IMG/VR virus record: IMGVR_UViG_3300035703_001819
Coordinates: 1-36,168 of that record
DNA length: 36,168 bases
DNA from: a virus
Reading direction: 5' to 3' (one strand)
Of the stretch, positions 1-6,277 are shown piece by piece. The position numbers and the translations under genes were made by a program. Every line of letters begins with the position of its first letter. Within the stretch, counting starts at the first letter, position 1. The notes below the pieces were generated by a model. The model saw only the letters and a program-made list of their open reading frames with translations. It was not told where the DNA came from and searched no databases.

Positions 1-214
1 GACCTCTAACGAGATCTTAATGGGCTTTAGAGGAAATAACTTCCTTGAGACTGGTGCGGTTTATGCTCCGTATGTACCGCTTATCATGACACCATTGGTG
101 TATGACCCGGCAAACTTTACGCCGCGCCGCGGGGTAATGACAAGATACGCGAAGAAGATGGTAAGGCCCGAATTCTACGGACGTATCTTTGTTAAAGATC
201 TAAACCGTATCTAA
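1..214 (+). CDS. 23: Major capsid protein, C-terminal end (T4 gp23-like), partial
   Basis: This is the last ~71 codons of a gene that begins before the window. The frame is open from base 2, so the ATG at 20 is an internal methionine and not a start. The C-terminal pattern ETGAVYAPYVPLIMTP, then a PxxFTPRRGVMTRYAK segment and a final RPEFYGRIFVKDL, resembles the conserved end of T4 gp23-type capsid proteins, where YAPYxPL and TRY recur. The protein would form the hexamers of the icosahedral head. A strong terminator follows within 40 bases, as expected for a highly expressed late gene. The assignment rests on family memory of this short tail only. The N-terminus, the prohead cleavage site and the length cannot be seen. 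Confidence 0.8.
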   Translation, partial: TSNEILMGFRGNNFLETGAVYAPYVPLIMTPLVYDPANFTPRRGVMTRYAKKMVRPEFYGRIFVKDLNRI

Positions 215-249
215 TTTTAGATACTCTTTAAGGGAGGTGACTTAAATAA

Positions 250-284
250 AAGGGGAGTTAGGAAACTAACTTCCCTTTTTTTAT
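250..284 (+). terminator. Rho-independent terminator after the capsid gene
   Basis: A 12-bp stem (250-261 with 66-77 of the same hundred, i.e. 266-277) closes a GAAA tetraloop at 262-265. It has one G-U pair (255/272) and runs into a T-rich tract at 276-282. A GNRA loop, a GC-rich stem and a T-tract make this a textbook intrinsic terminator. It would separate capsid transcripts from the endonuclease gene. Confidence 0.9.
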
Positions 285-301
285 TTGTTTTCCATAAAAC
301 T

Positions 302-313
302 TATACTTATATT
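302..313 (+). promoter_or_regulatory. Promoter-like site before the first GIY-YIG gene
   Basis: TATACTTATA at 302-311 overlaps a TATATT box (308-313) that lies 17 bases after TTGTTT (285-290). The ATG at 327 follows 15 bases after the motif. The same 10-mer, or its T variant, precedes several other genes in the window. Promoter function is inferred from recurrence and placement. Confidence 0.5.
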
Positions 314-326
314 AAAGTGGAGTTTT

Positions 327-896
327 ATGGAATTAAATGTAATTTACAAGATATCATCGCCAATTGGAAAAGTGTATATTGGCAGAACTAAAAATTTTAA
401 TGCTAGAATGGCGGAGCATAAATATAATGCTTTAGTTAAAAAATCAATGTATCCAATACATAAAGCAATTAGAAAATATGGTTGGGATAATATGAAAAAA
501 GAAATATTATGTGAGGTTGAAGAATCCAAATGCCAAAAATTAGAAGAAGAATTTATATTAGCATATGATTCAGTTAAGCGTGGGTATAATGGCACTTATG
601 TTGGAGCTGGTGGTGATTTATGGATTGGTCGAAGGGATGATGATTCATATAAGAATTGGATTGAACGAATGAAAATAGTTAATTCCTCCAATAGAATGCA
701 CGGAAAATCGCATTCAAGTGAAGCCAGACAAAAACAAAAGGAAAAAGCAAAAGGTAGATTTTCATTACAATGGTATATAGATGGGAATGGTATAGATGAG
801 GGAACTAGATTATACAAAGAACGATGTGAACATCTAAAAAATAGAAAGCTACACAAAGATGAAAGTGGTAGATTTGCAAAGTCAAATGATCAGTAA
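327..896 (+). CDS. GIY-YIG homing endonuclease with NUMOD3-like DNA-binding segment
   Basis: A free-standing homing endonuclease of 189 residues. The N-terminal nuclease domain (about residues 1-90) shows the VIYKI...KVYIGRT form of the GIY-YIG signature, the conserved Arg in FNARMAEH, and a downstream Glu-rich helix (KLEEEFI). Around residues 125-150 a stretch with NRMHGKSHSSEARQK matches the NUMOD3 style of DNA-binding repeat found in seg/mob-type endonucleases. I chose ATG 327 over the ATG at 285, because 285 adds 14 residues that run through the likely promoter and the family normally starts just before the (V/Y)IYKI strand. The gene sits directly behind the capsid gene with its own promoter-like site, as T4 seg genes often do. 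Its target site cannot be read from this sequence. Confidence 0.85.
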   Translation: MELNVIYKISSPIGKVYIGRTKNFNARMAEHKYNALVKKSMYPIHKAIRKYGWDNMKKEILCEVEESKCQKLEEEFILAYDSVKRGYNGTYVGAGGDLWIGRRDDDSYKNWIERMKIVNSSNRMHGKSHSSEARQKQKEKAKGRFSLQWYIDGNGIDEGTRLYKERCEHLKNRKLHKDESGRFAKSNDQ

Positions 897-920
897 CAAA
901 TGGTAATTATTCATTTTTAA

Positions 921-930
921 TATATTTATA
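921..930 (+). promoter_or_regulatory. TATATTTATA promoter-like motif
   Basis: This is the T variant of the recurrent TATA(T/C)TTATA motif. It lies 30 bases upstream of the ATG at 961 in an otherwise empty gap. A small GTGT-C-ACAC palindrome follows at 932-940. I see no convincing -35 box. Function is inferred. Confidence 0.4.
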
Positions 931-960
931 AGTGTCACACAACACATATAGGAAATTGAT

Positions 961-1251
961 ATGAAACTAACAAAATCAGTACTTAAAGAAATCATTAAAG
1001 AAGAAATCATTAAAGAATTACAAGCAGTGAGTGGTGGTAAAGTTCACCCATTCGTAACTGGTAAAAACATAACCCTCAAAGGTAAAAAGTACCCAGAAGT
1101 TGACTTTGAGTTAGTAAGTATTGACAACAAAACTAAAATTGTCACATTTCGGGTATTAGCACCGAAGAATTTATTTGGTGAATTGGTAAGAATGGATTTT
1201 AGATCTTTAAGAAGAGGCCCGTTTTTCAAAACAGATACATCTAAAATTTAA
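961..1251 (+). CDS. Small protein with KxxLKEIIKEEI N-terminus, unknown function
   Basis: A 96-residue protein. Residues 1-20 form a charged amphipathic helix (KLTKSVLKEIIKEEIIKEL), a style of N-terminus I recall on assorted small proteins of T4-like marine phages. The rest is a basic, beta-rich domain with KGKKYPEVDFELVSI and a final RSLRRGPFF. No catalytic motif, signal peptide or membrane segment is visible. AGGAAA lies 6-11 bases before the ATG. A strong terminator follows, so the gene is its own transcription unit. One possibility is that the helix is a head-targeting tag, given the capsid neighbourhood. That is speculation. Confidence 0.75.
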   Translation: MKLTKSVLKEIIKEEIIKELQAVSGGKVHPFVTGKNITLKGKKYPEVDFELVSIDNKTKIVTFRVLAPKNLFGELVRMDFRSLRRGPFFKTDTSKI

Positions 1252-1264
1252 ATACAAATAAATT

Positions 1265-1298
1265 AAAAAACCTTTACATACACGTAGAGGTTTTTTTG
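1265..1298 (+). terminator. Rho-independent terminator
   Basis: A 13-bp stem (1265-1277 with 1284-1296), including one G-U pair, closes a 6-base loop and ends in seven T residues. It lies 14 bases after the stop codon of the 96-residue protein. Confidence 0.85.
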
Positions 1299-1305
1299 TT
1301 TTATA

Positions 1306-1320
1306 TATACTTATATATAA
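1306..1320 (+). promoter_or_regulatory. TATACTTATATATAA promoter-like motif
   Basis: A copy of the recurrent TATACTTATA motif (1306-1315) lies directly after the terminator T-tract and about 100 bases before the next ATG (1422). This would give that gene an unusually long leader. Function is inferred from recurrence. Confidence 0.45.
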
Positions 1321-1340
1321 CCAATTTAATTATGTTCTCG

Positions 1341-1407
1341 GTTAAGTAGCCGTTAAACATCCGCAAAAGATGTGAAAGAATATGATTGAATAAACTTAAC
1401 GTTTAAC
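1341..1407 (+). promoter_or_regulatory. Leader with two crossing complementary pairs (possible pseudoknot)
   Basis: In the leader of the gene at 1422, GTTAAG (1341-1346) is complementary to CTTAAC (1395-1400), and GTTAAAC (1352-1358) is complementary to GTTTAAC (1401-1407). The two pairings cross, so they could form a pseudoknot or two alternative folds. A short hairpin (ACATC/GATGT, about 1357-1373) lies between them. No known riboswitch class is recognised. In AT-rich DNA, 6-7 base matches can arise by chance. Confidence 0.25.
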
Positions 1408-1421
1408 AAAGGAATACAATT

Positions 1422-2075
1422 ATGCAACATCATAAACTTGCAGAGGAATTGCCATCTGCACATATCACAATAAACAAAAATAAAGTTAAAGTATATCAAG
1501 ATAATACTATTTATTTTGAAAACGGACAAAACTTTGAGATTAACTTAAATAACCCAACTACATACGATGTTTTAGCTAAAATATGGATAAATGGTTATCT
1601 CTGGTTTAAAAGTGGAATTATACTCAACCCAAAATCTAATGTGTATTTAGATAGATATATAGATAAGAATAAATTTAAATTTGAAACTGAAGATGTGACA
1701 TCAAACGAAGAACCAAATGGTCAAATTAAAATATTATTTTATAAAGAATCTACACTAAAATTATCAAATATAAATGCAGTCACTTTATCAAGTATGAGTA
1801 ACACAGCTTCATCTGGAGCCACAACAATATCATATACAGATAAATCAACTCCAAGTATCCAAACTGATATTGATTTTAGTAAATCATTTGCATCAATACA
1901 AGAGTATTTTGATGATTTGCCGATGTATGGTGTAACTTATCATCTTTTATCAAGTCCAACAAAATCGGACGATCCAATGGATATAAATGAAATTAGACAT
2001 TATTGCACCGAATGTGGATACAGGATACGTAAGAGTAGTTGGAAGTTCTGCCCAAAGTGTGGTAATAAACTATAA
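1422..2075 (+). CDS. Probable structural or head-associated protein with C-terminal zinc ribbon
   Basis: 217 residues. Residues ~35-85 form a beta-rich domain (FEINLNNPTTYDVLAKIWING, then GIILNPKSNVYLDRYID and KFKFETEDV). I recall this pattern, a strand plus NPT...VLAKI.ING and a G..L.PG..V.L.R..D block, from conserved proteins of unknown role in large phages and some giant viruses. A Ser/Thr-rich linker (~120-150) follows. The last 25 residues hold a zinc ribbon, C-x2-C-x11-C-x2-C (CTECG ... CPKCG). No signal peptide or membrane helix is visible. It has its own promoter-like site and long leader. A virion or decoration role is inferred from fold style and capsid proximity. It could equally be a regulatory Zn protein. 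Confidence 0.7.
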   Translation: MQHHKLAEELPSAHITINKNKVKVYQDNTIYFENGQNFEINLNNPTTYDVLAKIWINGYLWFKSGIILNPKSNVYLDRYIDKNKFKFETEDVTSNEEPNGQIKILFYKESTLKLSNINAVTLSSMSNTASSGATTISYTDKSTPSIQTDIDFSKSFASIQEYFDDLPMYGVTYHLLSSPTKSDDPMDINEIRHYCTECGYRIRKSSWKFCPKCGNKL

Positions 2076-2080
2076 ATAAT

Positions 2081-2109
2081 TTGACTTTTAGCTATTAAAC
2101 ACTTATATT
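2081..2109 (+). promoter_or_regulatory. Promoter: TTGACT - 17 - TATATT
   Basis: TTGACT at 2081-2086 and TATATT at 2104-2109 are 17 bases apart, 35 bases before the ATG at 2144. Read as a Bacteroidota-type site it is TTTG (2080-2083), 20 bases, TATATTAT, which fits TAnnTT. A TATAAATA octamer also lies just upstream at 2071-2078, overlapping the previous stop codon. Confidence 0.6.
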
Positions 2110-2143
2110 ATATCATTAACCCAAAACATAGTAAATAATCTAT

Positions 2144-2530
2144 ATGAGTAAAATTTATAAAAAAAACCAACAACTTGCAAAAGAACTACAAAAGCGTAAA
2201 TCTTCCAAGCGAGGTAGCGTGGAAGCTCCTGTTGTTGAAATTAAAACACAGACCGAGCCAAAAAAAAGAGGTAGAAAGCGAAAAGCAGAAGCTGCAAGAC
2301 CTAAAAAGAAAAAGTTATATGGCATAATCGAAAAGATGAACGATAGTGGCAAATTTTCATTTGATTACTTGATCGGTAGAAGTGTTAAGATTTTAAATGA
2401 ATATGACGATAGATATGAAGCTGTGATTAGACATCCAGGGTATGAGGGTGTTATTTTTTCTTTTTTAAAGGATGAAATTTCCATTATAGAGAATAAACAA
2501 GCTAAAAAGATGAAAGAATTTTTTGAGTAA
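2144..2530 (+). CDS. Basic, AT-hook-like protein of unknown function
   Basis: 128 residues. The first ~60 are very Lys/Arg-rich and low in complexity, with KKRGRKRK and RPKKKK blocks that resemble AT-hooks or a nucleic-acid-binding tail. From ~60 to the end there is a compact domain (LYGIIEKMNDSGKFSF, then SVKILNEYDDRYEAVIRHPG and VIFSFLKDEISII), which ends in a Lys/Glu helix. DNA or RNA binding is a reasonable inference from the charge. A specific role is not visible. It has its own promoter-like sequence and stands alone between two untranslated gaps. Confidence 0.65.
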   Translation: MSKIYKKNQQLAKELQKRKSSKRGSVEAPVVEIKTQTEPKKRGRKRKAEAARPKKKKLYGIIEKMNDSGKFSFDYLIGRSVKILNEYDDRYEAVIRHPGYEGVIFSFLKDEISIIENKQAKKMKEFFE

Positions 2531-2548
2531 TTGTATATTATTGACGAT

Positions 2549-2565
2549 AGTATTAATTTAATACT
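2549..2565. repeat. Perfect palindrome AGTATTAA-T-TTAATACT
   Basis: 8-bp arms are separated by a single T, in the gap between the basic protein and the RNR gene. The same half-site, AGTATTAA, recurs in the opposite arrangement at 35988-36010. It could be an operator. Being AT-only apart from two bases, it could also be chance. Confidence 0.35.
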
Positions 2566-2596
2566 TTTAATATAATATACAAATAAAAAAAGTTGC

Positions 2597-2674
2597 AAAA
2601 ACGCTCGTTTTTTGATTAAAAGTGTGTATAATAATTTATATATGCTATATTTATATCAATAAATGAGCGTTTTT
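2597..2674 (+). promoter_or_regulatory. nrdJ: Long imperfect hairpin in the RNR leader
   Basis: The arms at 2597-2610 (AAAAACGCTCGTTT) and 2661-2674 (AAATGAGCGTTTTT) pair over 14 positions with one G-U pair. Pairing continues inward after one mismatch: 2612-2616 with 2655-2659, then 2619-2621 with 2650-2652. It ends 26 bases before the RNR start codon. It contains the TATATTTATA motif (2646-2655). A transcript starting from that motif would therefore lack the left arm, and only read-through RNA would carry the full hairpin. It could act as an operator in DNA, or as an attenuator or stability element in RNA. Confidence 0.55.
2646..2655 (+). promoter_or_regulatory. TATATTTATA promoter-like motif before RNR
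   Basis: A T-variant copy of the recurrent motif lies 45 bases before the ATG at 2701, within the right side of the leader hairpin. Function is inferred. Confidence 0.4.
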
Positions 2675-2700
2675 AGTAAAAAAAATAATAAAGGAGTTTT

Positions 2701-4560
2701 ATGGAATTAAGTAATGAGATTTTATCTGACATTACGGTGTATATGAAATATGCAAAGTATGTACCAGATTTAAAAAGAAGAGAGACGTGGAAAGAGATTG
2801 TGGACAGAAATAAAAATATGCATCTTAAAAAATATCCACATCTAAACGAAGAAATTGAGAATGTATATAAATTAGTGTATGACAAAAAGGTTTTACCATC
2901 AATGCGATCTATGCAATTTGCAGGTAAACCGATTGAAATGTCACCAAACAGAATTTACAACTGTGCATATACACCAGTTGATGACTGGCGTGTATTTTCA
3001 GAGGTTATGTTTTTGTTGTTAGGTGGGTCGGGTGTTGGATTTTCAGTTCAAACGCATCACGTAGAGCAATTACCTGAAATTAGAAAACCGAAGCCAGATA
3101 GAGGGCGTAGATGGTTAGTTGCAGATTCAATTGAAGGTTGGGCTGATGCTGTTAAAGTTTTAGTTAAATCATATTTTTACGGTGGTAGCAGAATTTTATT
3201 TGATTTTTCAGACATTAGACCAAAAGGTGCGAGATTGGTTACATCGGGTGGTAAAGCACCAGGTCCTCAACCTTTGAAAGAATGTTTGATTAAATTAGAA
3301 GGAATTTTAGACTCCAAAAAAGATGGTGAAAAACTAAAACCAATTGAAGTTCACGATATTATTTGTCACATTGCGGATGCAGTTTTGGCAGGTGGTATTC
3401 GTAGAGCTGCGCTTATTTCCTTATTTTCTGCTGATGACAATGATATGATTGCGTGTAAATCGGGTAATTGGTGGGAGCTTAACCCACAAAGAGGTAGAGC
3501 AAATAATTCTGCTGTGTTAATTAGACATAAGTTAGAAAAAGAATTCTTTATGGATTTGTGGAAAAAGGTGGAAGCAAGTGGTGCAGGTGAACCAGGCTTT
3601 TATTTATCAAATGATAAAGAGTGGGGTACGAACCCGTGTGTTGAAATTGGACTCCGTGCAAATCAATTCTGTAATTTATGTGAAGTTAATGTTTCTAACA
3701 TAGAGTCACAAGAAGATTTCAATGAAAGAGTTAAAGCCGCATCGTTTATTGGAACGTTACAAGCTGGTTATACTGACTTTCATTATTTGAGACCAGTATG
3801 GCAAAGAACCACTGAAAAAGATGCACTTATTGGTGTTGGGATGACAGGTATTGGTTCTGGTGTTGTTTTAAAAATGGATATGAAACAAGCAGCACGACTT
3901 GTGAAAGAAGAAAATGAGAGAGTTGCAAAACTTATTGGTATAAATAAGGCAGCACGAACAACGTGTGTAAAACCAAGTGGCACAAGCTCACTTGTATTAG
4001 GCACGTCATCTGGTATTCACGCGTGGCACAACGATTATTACATTAGAAGAATTCGTGTTGGTAAAAACGAATCAATTTACAACTATTTAATTCAAAATCA
4101 TCCTGAATTGGTAGAAGATGAATACTTTAGACCACACGATACCGCGGTGATTGGAGTTCCACAAAAGGCACCGGATAATTCAATTCTACGTACAGAATCA
4201 CCAATTCAGTTATTAGAGCGAGTTAAGAGAGTTTCTGGTGATTGGATTAAGACGGGGCATCGTTCTGGTTCAAATAGTCACAACGTATCTGCAACTATCT
4301 CGGTTCGTGACCACGAATGGGATGCTGTAGGTGAATGGATGTGGGAAAATAGAGACAATTACACAGGTCTATCCGTGTTACCTTATATGGGAGGAAGTTA
4401 CACCCAAGCTCCCTTTGAGGACATTACAAAGGAAAAGTATGATCAATTGATGGAAACACTTTCTAACATTGATTTGTCACAAATTTATGAAGAAGATGAT
4501 GATACATCATTGGCTGAAGAATTGGCCTGCTCAGGTCCAGACGGATGTGTAGTGATTTAA
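2701..4560 (+). CDS. nrdJ: Class II (adenosylcobalamin-dependent) ribonucleotide reductase
   Basis: Reduces ribonucleotides to deoxyribonucleotides using a B12-generated thiyl radical. It would supply dNTPs for phage replication. At 619 residues it resembles the monomeric Lactobacillus RTPR type but is about 120 residues shorter. Visible key residues: C88 (NRIYNCAY) and C324 as the redox pair, C313 in NPCVEIG as the radical cysteine with E315 beside it (the 313/324 spacing equals the 408/419 spacing of RTPR), and the C-terminal swinging pair C610 and C616 (ACSGPDGCVVI). GGSGVGFSVQ (~103) is the substrate-loop region. A strong AAAGGAG site precedes the ATG by 4 bases. A GIY-YIG endonuclease and a thioredoxin lie just downstream. 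The shorter length may mean part of the allosteric domain is missing. I did not test this. Confidence 0.95.
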   Translation: MELSNEILSDITVYMKYAKYVPDLKRRETWKEIVDRNKNMHLKKYPHLNEEIENVYKLVYDKKVLPSMRSMQFAGKPIEMSPNRIYNCAYTPVDDWRVFSEVMFLLLGGSGVGFSVQTHHVEQLPEIRKPKPDRGRRWLVADSIEGWADAVKVLVKSYFYGGSRILFDFSDIRPKGARLVTSGGKAPGPQPLKECLIKLEGILDSKKDGEKLKPIEVHDIICHIADAVLAGGIRRAALISLFSADDNDMIACKSGNWWELNPQRGRANNSAVLIRHKLEKEFFMDLWKKVEASGAGEPGFYLSNDKEWGTNPCVEIGLRANQFCNLCEVNVSNIESQEDFNERVKAASFIGTLQAGYTDFHYLRPVWQRTTEKDALIGVGMTGIGSGVVLKMDMKQAARLVKEENERVAKLIGINKAARTTCVKPSGTSSLVLGTSSGIHAWHNDYYIRRIRVGKNESIYNYLIQNHPELVEDEYFRPHDTAVIGVPQKAPDNSILRTESPIQLLERVKRVSGDWIKTGHRSGSNSHNVSATISVRDHEWDAVGEWMWENRDNYTGLSVLPYMGGSYTQAPFEDITKEKYDQLMETLSNIDLSQIYEEDDDTSLAEELACSGPDGCVVI

Positions 4561-4594
4561 TTACTTGTGTTATTGTATAAAAACTTCACAACCT

Positions 4595-4604
4595 TATACT
4601 TATA
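4595..4604 (+). promoter_or_regulatory. TATACTTATA promoter-like motif
   Basis: An exact copy of the recurrent 10-mer lies 19 bases before the ATG of the second GIY-YIG gene, in a 63-base gap after RNR. TTGTAT at 4573-4578 is a weak -35 candidate. Confidence 0.5.
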
Positions 4605-4623
4605 GTAATATAGGTATAATAAT

Positions 4624-5361
4624 ATGGAGTATATTTACAAAATTACAAATAATATAAATAAGAAAGTGTATATAGGAAAATCCAAAGACGTTTCTCGTAG
4701 ATGGAAAGAACACCTATCGCTTGTTGGTAAAAAAAGACATCCGTTTTATGATGCTATTTTACATTATGGAGTTGACAATTTTAGTATTGAAATAGTAGAT
4801 GAAGCGGATAGTCTTTTTATTAATGAATTAGAAAAAAAATGGATTTGGGAATGTGATTCTATAACAAATGGATATAATATGACTGAAGGTGGTACGGGTG
4901 GTGATACATTTTCCAATAAACCAGATGAACTCAAAGAAATTACACGAGAAAAATTGAAGAAACGGCTTATTGAAAATAATCCAATGCATAATCCAATTGT
5001 ATTAGAAAATTACAGAAAACTAATCAAGACTAAAGAATATAGAGAAAAATACAAGAAGGGTGTTGAGTTGAGAGACAATCCAGAATATAGAAAAAAAATT
5101 AGTGAAGGTGTAAAACTTGCATTACAATCACCGGAAAAAAGAAAAAAATGGAGTGAATGTAAGTTAGGGAGTAAAAATGTAAGATGGCTTGGTTATATTA
5201 TAGTATGTGATTTAAGTGGAAATGAAACTATATATAATACATCATCGGAAGCTGCTAGTAAATTATCAATGGCATCTACAACTATTAGAAGACATTGTAT
5301 AAATGAGACGACTCCACTTAGGGGACCATATAAAGGATGGTCGTTTAGATTTAGCAAATAA
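4624..5361 (+). CDS. GIY-YIG homing endonuclease with C-terminal NUMOD1-like HTH
   Basis: 245 residues. Residues 1-95 carry the nuclease: YIYKI...KKVYIGKS, the conserved Arg in VSRRWKEH, and the Glu of NELEKKWI. NGYNMTEGGTGG is the usual GIY-YIG tail. A basic linker (~115-185) holds repeated EYREKYKKG / EYRKKISEG units. The last ~50 residues (YNTSSEAASKLSMASTTIRRH ... GPYKGWSFRF) match the NUMOD1 or intron-endonuclease helix-turn-helix pattern. It is free-standing, with its own promoter-like motif and no visible intron. Phage ribonucleotide reductase genes are frequent homes for such elements, which fits its place directly after RNR. It is not a close duplicate of the endonuclease at 327, since the C-terminal modules differ. 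Confidence 0.88.
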   Translation: MEYIYKITNNINKKVYIGKSKDVSRRWKEHLSLVGKKRHPFYDAILHYGVDNFSIEIVDEADSLFINELEKKWIWECDSITNGYNMTEGGTGGDTFSNKPDELKEITREKLKKRLIENNPMHNPIVLENYRKLIKTKEYREKYKKGVELRDNPEYRKKISEGVKLALQSPEKRKKWSECKLGSKNVRWLGYIIVCDLSGNETIYNTSSEAASKLSMASTTIRRHCINETTPLRGPYKGWSFRFSK

Positions 5362-5362
5362 T

Positions 5363-5533
5363 ATGAAACTTGAAGAAGGTGTAGATTATTATTGGAAAGA
5401 TGGTAGAATGGTATTTACTGAAATATACCATCTACGTCGTGGAAAATGTTGTGGAAATGGGTGTGTGCATTGTGCATATCACCCACCACACATTAAAGGT
5501 AATACCGAAAAAAAAGATGAAAAAAATAATTAA
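5363..5533 (+). CDS. Small cysteine-rich protein (DUF5522-like)
   Basis: 56 residues starting at ATG 5363, two bases after the endonuclease stop codon. An in-frame ATG at 5303 exists but lies inside the endonuclease gene, so I rejected it. The pattern EGVDYYWKDGRMVFTEIYHL, then RGKCCGNGCVHCAYH, matches DUF5522 as I recall it: a short aromatic block followed by C-C-x3-C-x2-C, mainly in Bacteroidota. The cysteines and histidines suggest metal binding. The tail is Lys/Glu-rich. The function is unknown. Its presence is a mild pointer to a Bacteroidota host or to gene capture from one. Confidence 0.7.
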   Translation: MKLEEGVDYYWKDGRMVFTEIYHLRRGKCCGNGCVHCAYHPPHIKGNTEKKDEKNN

Positions 5534-5538
5534 AAGGT

Positions 5539-5567
5539 ATTGACTTTTATGTATTCATTACGTATAT
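5539..5567 (+). promoter_or_regulatory. Promoter: TTGACT - 17 - TATATT with overlapping palindrome
   Basis: TTGACT (5539-5544) and TATATT (5562-5567) are spaced 17 bases, 46 bases before the ATG at 5614. This is one of the best promoter matches in the window. It overlaps an inverted repeat at 5556-5578. Confidence 0.65.
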
Positions 5568-5578
5568 TACATACGTAA
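5556..5578. promoter_or_regulatory. Operator-like inverted repeat ATTACGTAT-N5-ATACGTAAT
   Basis: Perfect 9-bp arms with a 5-base centre cover the -10 box and the expected transcription start. This is the classic position for a repressor site. Which protein binds is unknown. The ribbon-helix-helix protein at 14563 is a candidate. Confidence 0.5.
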
Positions 5579-5613
5579 TAAAAAAACATAAATAAAAATA
5601 AGGAATACTAGTT

Positions 5614-5928
5614 ATGGCAACTCGTTCCGTGATCAAAGTAGAAGGATTCACAACTGCTCAACTTTATAAGCATTGGGATGGTTACCCAAAGGCAACACTC
5701 CCTTGGTTAGAGAAATTCAATTCTGAATTTACACAAAATCGTGGCGTTGATGCCACTTATAAGTTTGCTCAATTGTTACGATCATCTGCGTTTATGGCTG
5801 ATGAATTTGGACTTGATAAATCAACAGATACCGGATGGGGTGTTTATCCATTTGGATCTAATCTTAGTCAAGACTATGAATATATCCTTATGGATGATGG
5901 TTCTGTGAATGTAGTTGAAATAAATTAG
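5614..5928 (+). CDS. Conserved phage protein of unknown function (MATRSVIKVEG family)
   Basis: 104 residues. It begins MATRSVIKVEGFTTAQLYKHW, followed by GYPKATLPWLEKFN and a Trp/Gly/Tyr-rich C-terminal half (DTGWGVYPFG, DYEYILMDDGSV). I recall this type of small protein, opening with (A/G)TRS and a YKHWDGYP segment, from many large phages with no assigned role. It has no cysteine cluster, signal peptide or membrane helix. Its own promoter with an operator-like palindrome and a strong terminator make it a single-gene, probably controlled unit. AAGGAATA precedes the ATG at modest spacing. Confidence 0.75.
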   Translation: MATRSVIKVEGFTTAQLYKHWDGYPKATLPWLEKFNSEFTQNRGVDATYKFAQLLRSSAFMADEFGLDKSTDTGWGVYPFGSNLSQDYEYILMDDGSVNVVEIN

Positions 5929-5957
5929 TTATTCATTTAAAAATTAATGGTTACACT

Positions 5958-5982
5958 ATGGGGCGATAAGCCCCATTTTTTT
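5958..5982 (+). terminator. Rho-independent terminator
   Basis: The stem ATGGGGC/GCCCCAT (5958-5964 with 5970-5976), with loop GATAA and a run of T to 5982, lies 30 bases after the preceding stop codon. Confidence 0.92.
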
Positions 5983-6013
5983 ATAATAAAATATTTTAAT
6001 AAAAGGAATAATA

Positions 6014-6277
6014 ATGATAGAAGTAAAAAAGTTTAGCGCATCATATTGTGCTCCGTGCAAAATCCTAAATCCAATGTTTGACAGGATGAAATATAAAGTT
6101 GATAATAACGTAAAATTTACGTATATTGATATTGAACAAGATGAAGACTCTGCACAGATGTATGGGGTAAGATCCGTTCCTACCGTAGTCATTGAAAAAG
6201 ATGGTATAGAAATGGAACGCTTTGTTGGACTACAACAAGAAATTCAATACTTAAACGCTATAAACAAATTAAAATGA
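6014..6277 (+). CDS. Thioredoxin-like protein with CAPC active site
   Basis: 87 residues with a thioredoxin fold: FSASYCAPCKILNP places the redox pair at C12 and C15, YIDIEQDED gives the next strand, and VRSVPTVV carries the conserved cis-proline. It is shorter than bacterial thioredoxin (~105 residues) and lacks the usual N-terminal extension, as phage versions often do. The active site is CAPC instead of the common CGPC. A likely job is reducing the C-terminal cysteines of the class II ribonucleotide reductase 1.5 kb upstream. The start follows AAGGAA, and the stop overlaps the next start (ATGA), so it is co-translated with the HD-domain gene. Confidence 0.9.
   Translation: MIEVKKFSASYCAPCKILNPMFDRMKYKVDNNVKFTYIDIEQDEDSAQMYGVRSVPTVVIEKDGIEMERFVGLQQEIQYLNAINKLK

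Noticed and set aside
225-245. GGGAGGTGA Shine-Dalgarno-like sequence after the capsid gene
   Set aside because: No start codon or open frame follows. The terminator hairpin begins directly after it.
285-326. Extra N-terminal 14 codons for the first GIY-YIG gene starting at ATG 285
   Set aside because: The segment overlaps the promoter-like boxes and does not match the family N-terminus. ATG 327 gives a normal start.
2531-2700. Cobalamin riboswitch upstream of the B12-dependent RNR
   Set aside because: The 170-base gap is short for the class, and I recognise no B12-box or kissing-loop sequence. The hairpin is reported separately.
5303-5362. Upstream ATG 5303 for the DUF5522-like gene
   Set aside because: It lies inside the endonuclease gene and adds 20 residues without family support. 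ATG 5363 follows the stop by one base.
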